From positions 1-36,274 of the forward strand of contig CAMNNQ010000151.1 of NCBI GenBank assembly GCA_946545645.1: 36,274 nucleotides of DNA, given 5' to 3'. The first letter of the stretch is position 1; each line of letters opens with the position of its first letter. The stretch is from an uncultured Clostridia bacterium. Its GTDB lineage: Bacteria; Bacillota; Clostridia; Oscillospirales; Ruminococcaceae. Positions 35,077 through 36,274 of the stretch are shown here, in pieces. The notes under the pieces are model-generated. The model ran no database searches. It had not been told where the DNA came from and worked only from the letters and a program-made list of their open reading frames with translations. Made by a program: the position numbers and the translations under genes.

Positions 35077-35121
35077 CAGAAAACCATTTCTCAAAAGAAC
35101 ATATTATATTTAATCAGTCAT

Positions 35122-35149
35122 ATTATATCATAGCTCAAACTTTTGTCAA
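35122..35149 (-). promoter_or_regulatory. sigma-A promoter of the Wadjet operon
   Basis: On the minus strand TTGACA (35149-35144), a 16-bp spacer and TATAAT (35127-35122). Both boxes are consensus. It predicts a leader of about 100 nt before the jetA start, in which the candidate operator lies. Confidence 0.82.
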
Positions 35150-35210
35150 TACATTTTTTTGGACAGTTATCCTTTGTAGTTGATTGGTAACATCTATAAA
35201 GTACAACAAA

Positions 35211-35465
35211 TCAAATGAATTCTGATTTTTTACCATAGCAAGTGATATACGCCCTCTTCTGAGCTCTTGTCAACGCTACATATACCAAACATCTTTCAGC
35301 TGCTTAGCTTTCTCTTTCAGCAATTGGGTCACTATGATCAATTGATGCCTCTAATGGTACAATACGATTATTAGCCGAAACAATAAAAACGTACTGGAAT
35401 TCCAGTACCTTTACACGGTGCATAGTAGCAATTCTTATACAGTCATGTGTGAGGTCATCCGCTTT
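35211..35465 (-). pseudogene. C-terminal fragment of a UvrD/Rep-type helicase
   Basis: An 85-codon frame, interrupted by an in-frame TAA, that contains IRIATMHRVKVLEFQYVFI, which matches the UvrD-family motif TxHRxKGLEF (Gly replaced by Val), and after the stop ERCLVYVALTRAQKRAYI, the characteristic helicase motif VI. It ends at TGA at 35211. The Walker A and most of the helicase are absent. With the internal stop and the altered Gly it cannot encode a functional protein. Confidence 0.8.
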
Positions 35466-35473
35466 AGAGCGCT

Positions 35474-35629
35474 TTATCTGATATACGCTGTGTAGTTTTT
35501 TTCCTTGGCCAAAGGTGATATACCGATGCAGTTCAAAGCCTGAGCGCCGATTTCATACGTATCTATTTCCTTTATCATCCATTCTTCGTCACGAATGATA
35601 AGTCTCATTCCGGGAGCATATTCTGTCAT
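35474..35629 (-). pseudogene. N-terminal fragment of a helicase-like protein
   Basis: A 51-residue frame starting at the ATG at 35629, preceded by GAGGGTG. It begins MTEYAPGMRLIIRDEEWMIK and continues ALNCIGISPLAKEK. This opening resembles those of large SNF2-type or DrmD-like helicases (PGxRxIxRDxEW...GxSxLxxx), which then continue for many hundred residues. Here the frame stops after 51 residues. The UvrD remnant begins 8 bases downstream in another frame, so an internal deletion joining two helicase genes, or two halves of one, is likely. A start upstream at 35773 lacks a ribosome-binding site. Confidence 0.6.
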
Positions 35630-35692
35630 GTTTTTCACCCTCGTCAATTTTTTGTACATAAGTGTTACAACAATATGGGTATATCCCAAAAA

Positions 35693-35721
35693 ATTATAGC
35701 ACATTTCTACAAAAAATACAA
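35693..35721 (-). promoter_or_regulatory. promoter of the helicase remnant
   Basis: TTGTAT (35721-35716), 17 bases, TATAAT (35698-35693) on the minus strand, 64 bases before the ATG at 35629. The -35 box has two mismatches; the -10 box is consensus. Confidence 0.65.
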
Positions 35722-35829
35722 GTATTATTGAAATATAATACTCTTTTTTTAAAGCTTTTGAAGTTGCTATCAAATGATTGCAGAGCTTGTTTTGAATTCA
35801 ATCTCATATAATGCAATTCCTGCGCATAT

Positions 35830-35967
35830 TTAGGCAATGACAGGTCCCTCAGATTTGATACCTAGCTCCTGTTTCTTCTGCTGAATAACCTGCCGCAGCT
35901 TCTTATCCACCTTCGGCTGCATCCTGTTCTGACTGCGCACATAGTCATCCTGTATTATACAGATCAT
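35830..35967 (-). CDS. 45-residue fragment or small basic protein
   Basis: A 46-codon frame from the ATG at 35967 to TAA at 35830. The product contains DDYVRSQNRMQPKVDKKL and RQVIQQKKQELGIKSE and is basic and helical. No clear ribosome-binding site precedes it, and the upstream sequence is AT-rich. It is more likely the 3' remainder of a lost gene than an independent small gene. I do not recognise a family. Confidence 0.4.
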   Translation of the reverse strand: MICIIQDDYVRSQNRMQPKVDKKLRQVIQQKKQELGIKSEGPVIA

Positions 35968-36009
35968 TTTAGTTTTATTATAAAAAGCACGGCTTCATAA
36001 AACGCAAAA

Positions 36010-36038
36010 ACACTTCTGCCGTGATACAGCAGAAGTGT
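36010..36038 (-). terminator. terminator of the radical-SAM gene
   Basis: ACACTTCTGC at 36010-36019 and GCAGAAGTGT at 36029-36038 form a perfect 10-bp stem with a 9-base loop. On the minus strand it is followed by TTTTTGCGTTTT. It lies 12 bases beyond the stop codon. Confidence 0.92.
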
Positions 36039-36049
36039 CTGAAACATCT

Positions 36050-36274
36050 TTATTTTAGTGACAGCTCTTTAAGCAGTTGATTTTTCTTTTCCATCCAGCC
36101 GCCTTTGTAATAGGTGCAGGTCCACATATCCTTGGCAAGGTAATCGTTCGGGTCATCTCTTACAGCAAATGCACGGCAGCCGCCTGCACAGGCGTTTTTA
36201 TACTCACACTGCGCACATTCCGGATTGTGAGCCATATAATCGCTTATACTGTAATTGATTATCTGCATATACAG
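36050..36274 (-). CDS. C-terminal SPASM domain of a radical-SAM enzyme (partial)
   Basis: The frame is open to the window edge, so the N-terminal radical-SAM core lies outside. The visible 74 residues hold the SPASM auxiliary cluster motif: PECAQCEYKNACAGGCRAFA (Cys-x2-Cys-x5-Cys-x3-Cys), followed by a final Cys in MWTCTYYKG. This arrangement binds an auxiliary [4Fe-4S] cluster in peptide- or protein-modifying enzymes such as anaerobic sulfatase maturases and RiPP maturases. The substrate cannot be told from the tail. A methionine at 36268 is probably internal. A strong terminator follows. Confidence 0.88.
   Translation of the reverse strand: MYMQIINYSISDYMAHNPECAQCEYKNACAGGCRAFAVRDDPNDYLAKDMWTCTYYKGGWMEKKNQLLKELSLK

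Noticed and set aside
1-36274. CRISPR arrays, tRNA or rRNA genes
   Set aside because: No regularly spaced direct repeats, tRNA-like cloverleafs or rRNA-like stretches were seen by eye.

Overview
The window looks like chromosomal accessory DNA from a gut or rumen Firmicute, most likely a Ruminococcus-type member of the Oscillospirales/Clostridia. The clues are AGGAGG ribosome-binding sites at nearly every gene, consensus sigma-A promoters, a giant SpaA/Cna-B surface adhesin with BspA-like repeats, DUF4367-type and AgrB-type proteins, a WYL regulator and a clostridial-style Wadjet operon. This assignment is inference from gene content. No rRNA, tRNA or CRISPR array was seen.

Layout. (1) 1-1000: the start of an unidentified minus-strand gene and a 204-residue AT-rich hypothetical gene whose open frame runs upstream of its first ATG. 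(2) 973-9486, plus strand: a consensus promoter with a duplicated -10 box, a structured leader and an 8.3-kb gene for a secreted, multidomain, probably sortase-anchored adhesin. One extra T in a T5 run splits this gene into two frames. It ends at a strong terminator, and a second bidirectional terminator separates it from the convergent genes. (3) 9609-11079, minus: the 3' half of an ABC exporter fused to a decayed IS1595-type transposase. (4) 11353-20971, minus: two lipoprotein/ABC-transporter modules (lipoprotein, two ABC-2 permeases and an ATPase; then MacB/FtsX-type permease, ATPase and a second lipoprotein). Between them lies a broken agrB that keeps its catalytic His-x6-Cys arrangement. 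A 33-residue signal-peptide-only gene and a small cysteine-rich secreted protein, whose ribosome-binding site sits in a 12-bp stem, lie upstream. (5) 20991-21662: an orphan DUF4367-like anti-sigma-type protein.

(6) 21873-35149, minus: a defence-type island. It carries a complete four-gene Wadjet (jetABCD) operon, a truncated MazG-like N-terminus, a nuclease joining a NucS/DUF91-like PD-(D/E)xK domain to an EVE/PUA-like domain, a frameshifted small gene, a WYL-domain regulator, a 34-residue membrane peptide, and four genes of unknown role, two of which share a SWIM zinc-finger N-terminus. Three promoters in the SWIM part have the same architecture, GAACAWCTG-N6-TATAAT. An 11-bp match to the element lies in the jetA leader. 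I infer that the WYL protein may control these promoters, which would link the SWIM genes and possibly Wadjet into one regulon. This is the best candidate for an undescribed system here.

(7) 35211-36274: upstream of Wadjet are the remains of older genes, namely a helicase N-terminus, a UvrD-type helicase C-terminus with an in-frame stop and a short fragment. The window ends in the SPASM domain of a radical-SAM enzyme.

All family assignments come from reading motifs by eye. No database search was run.
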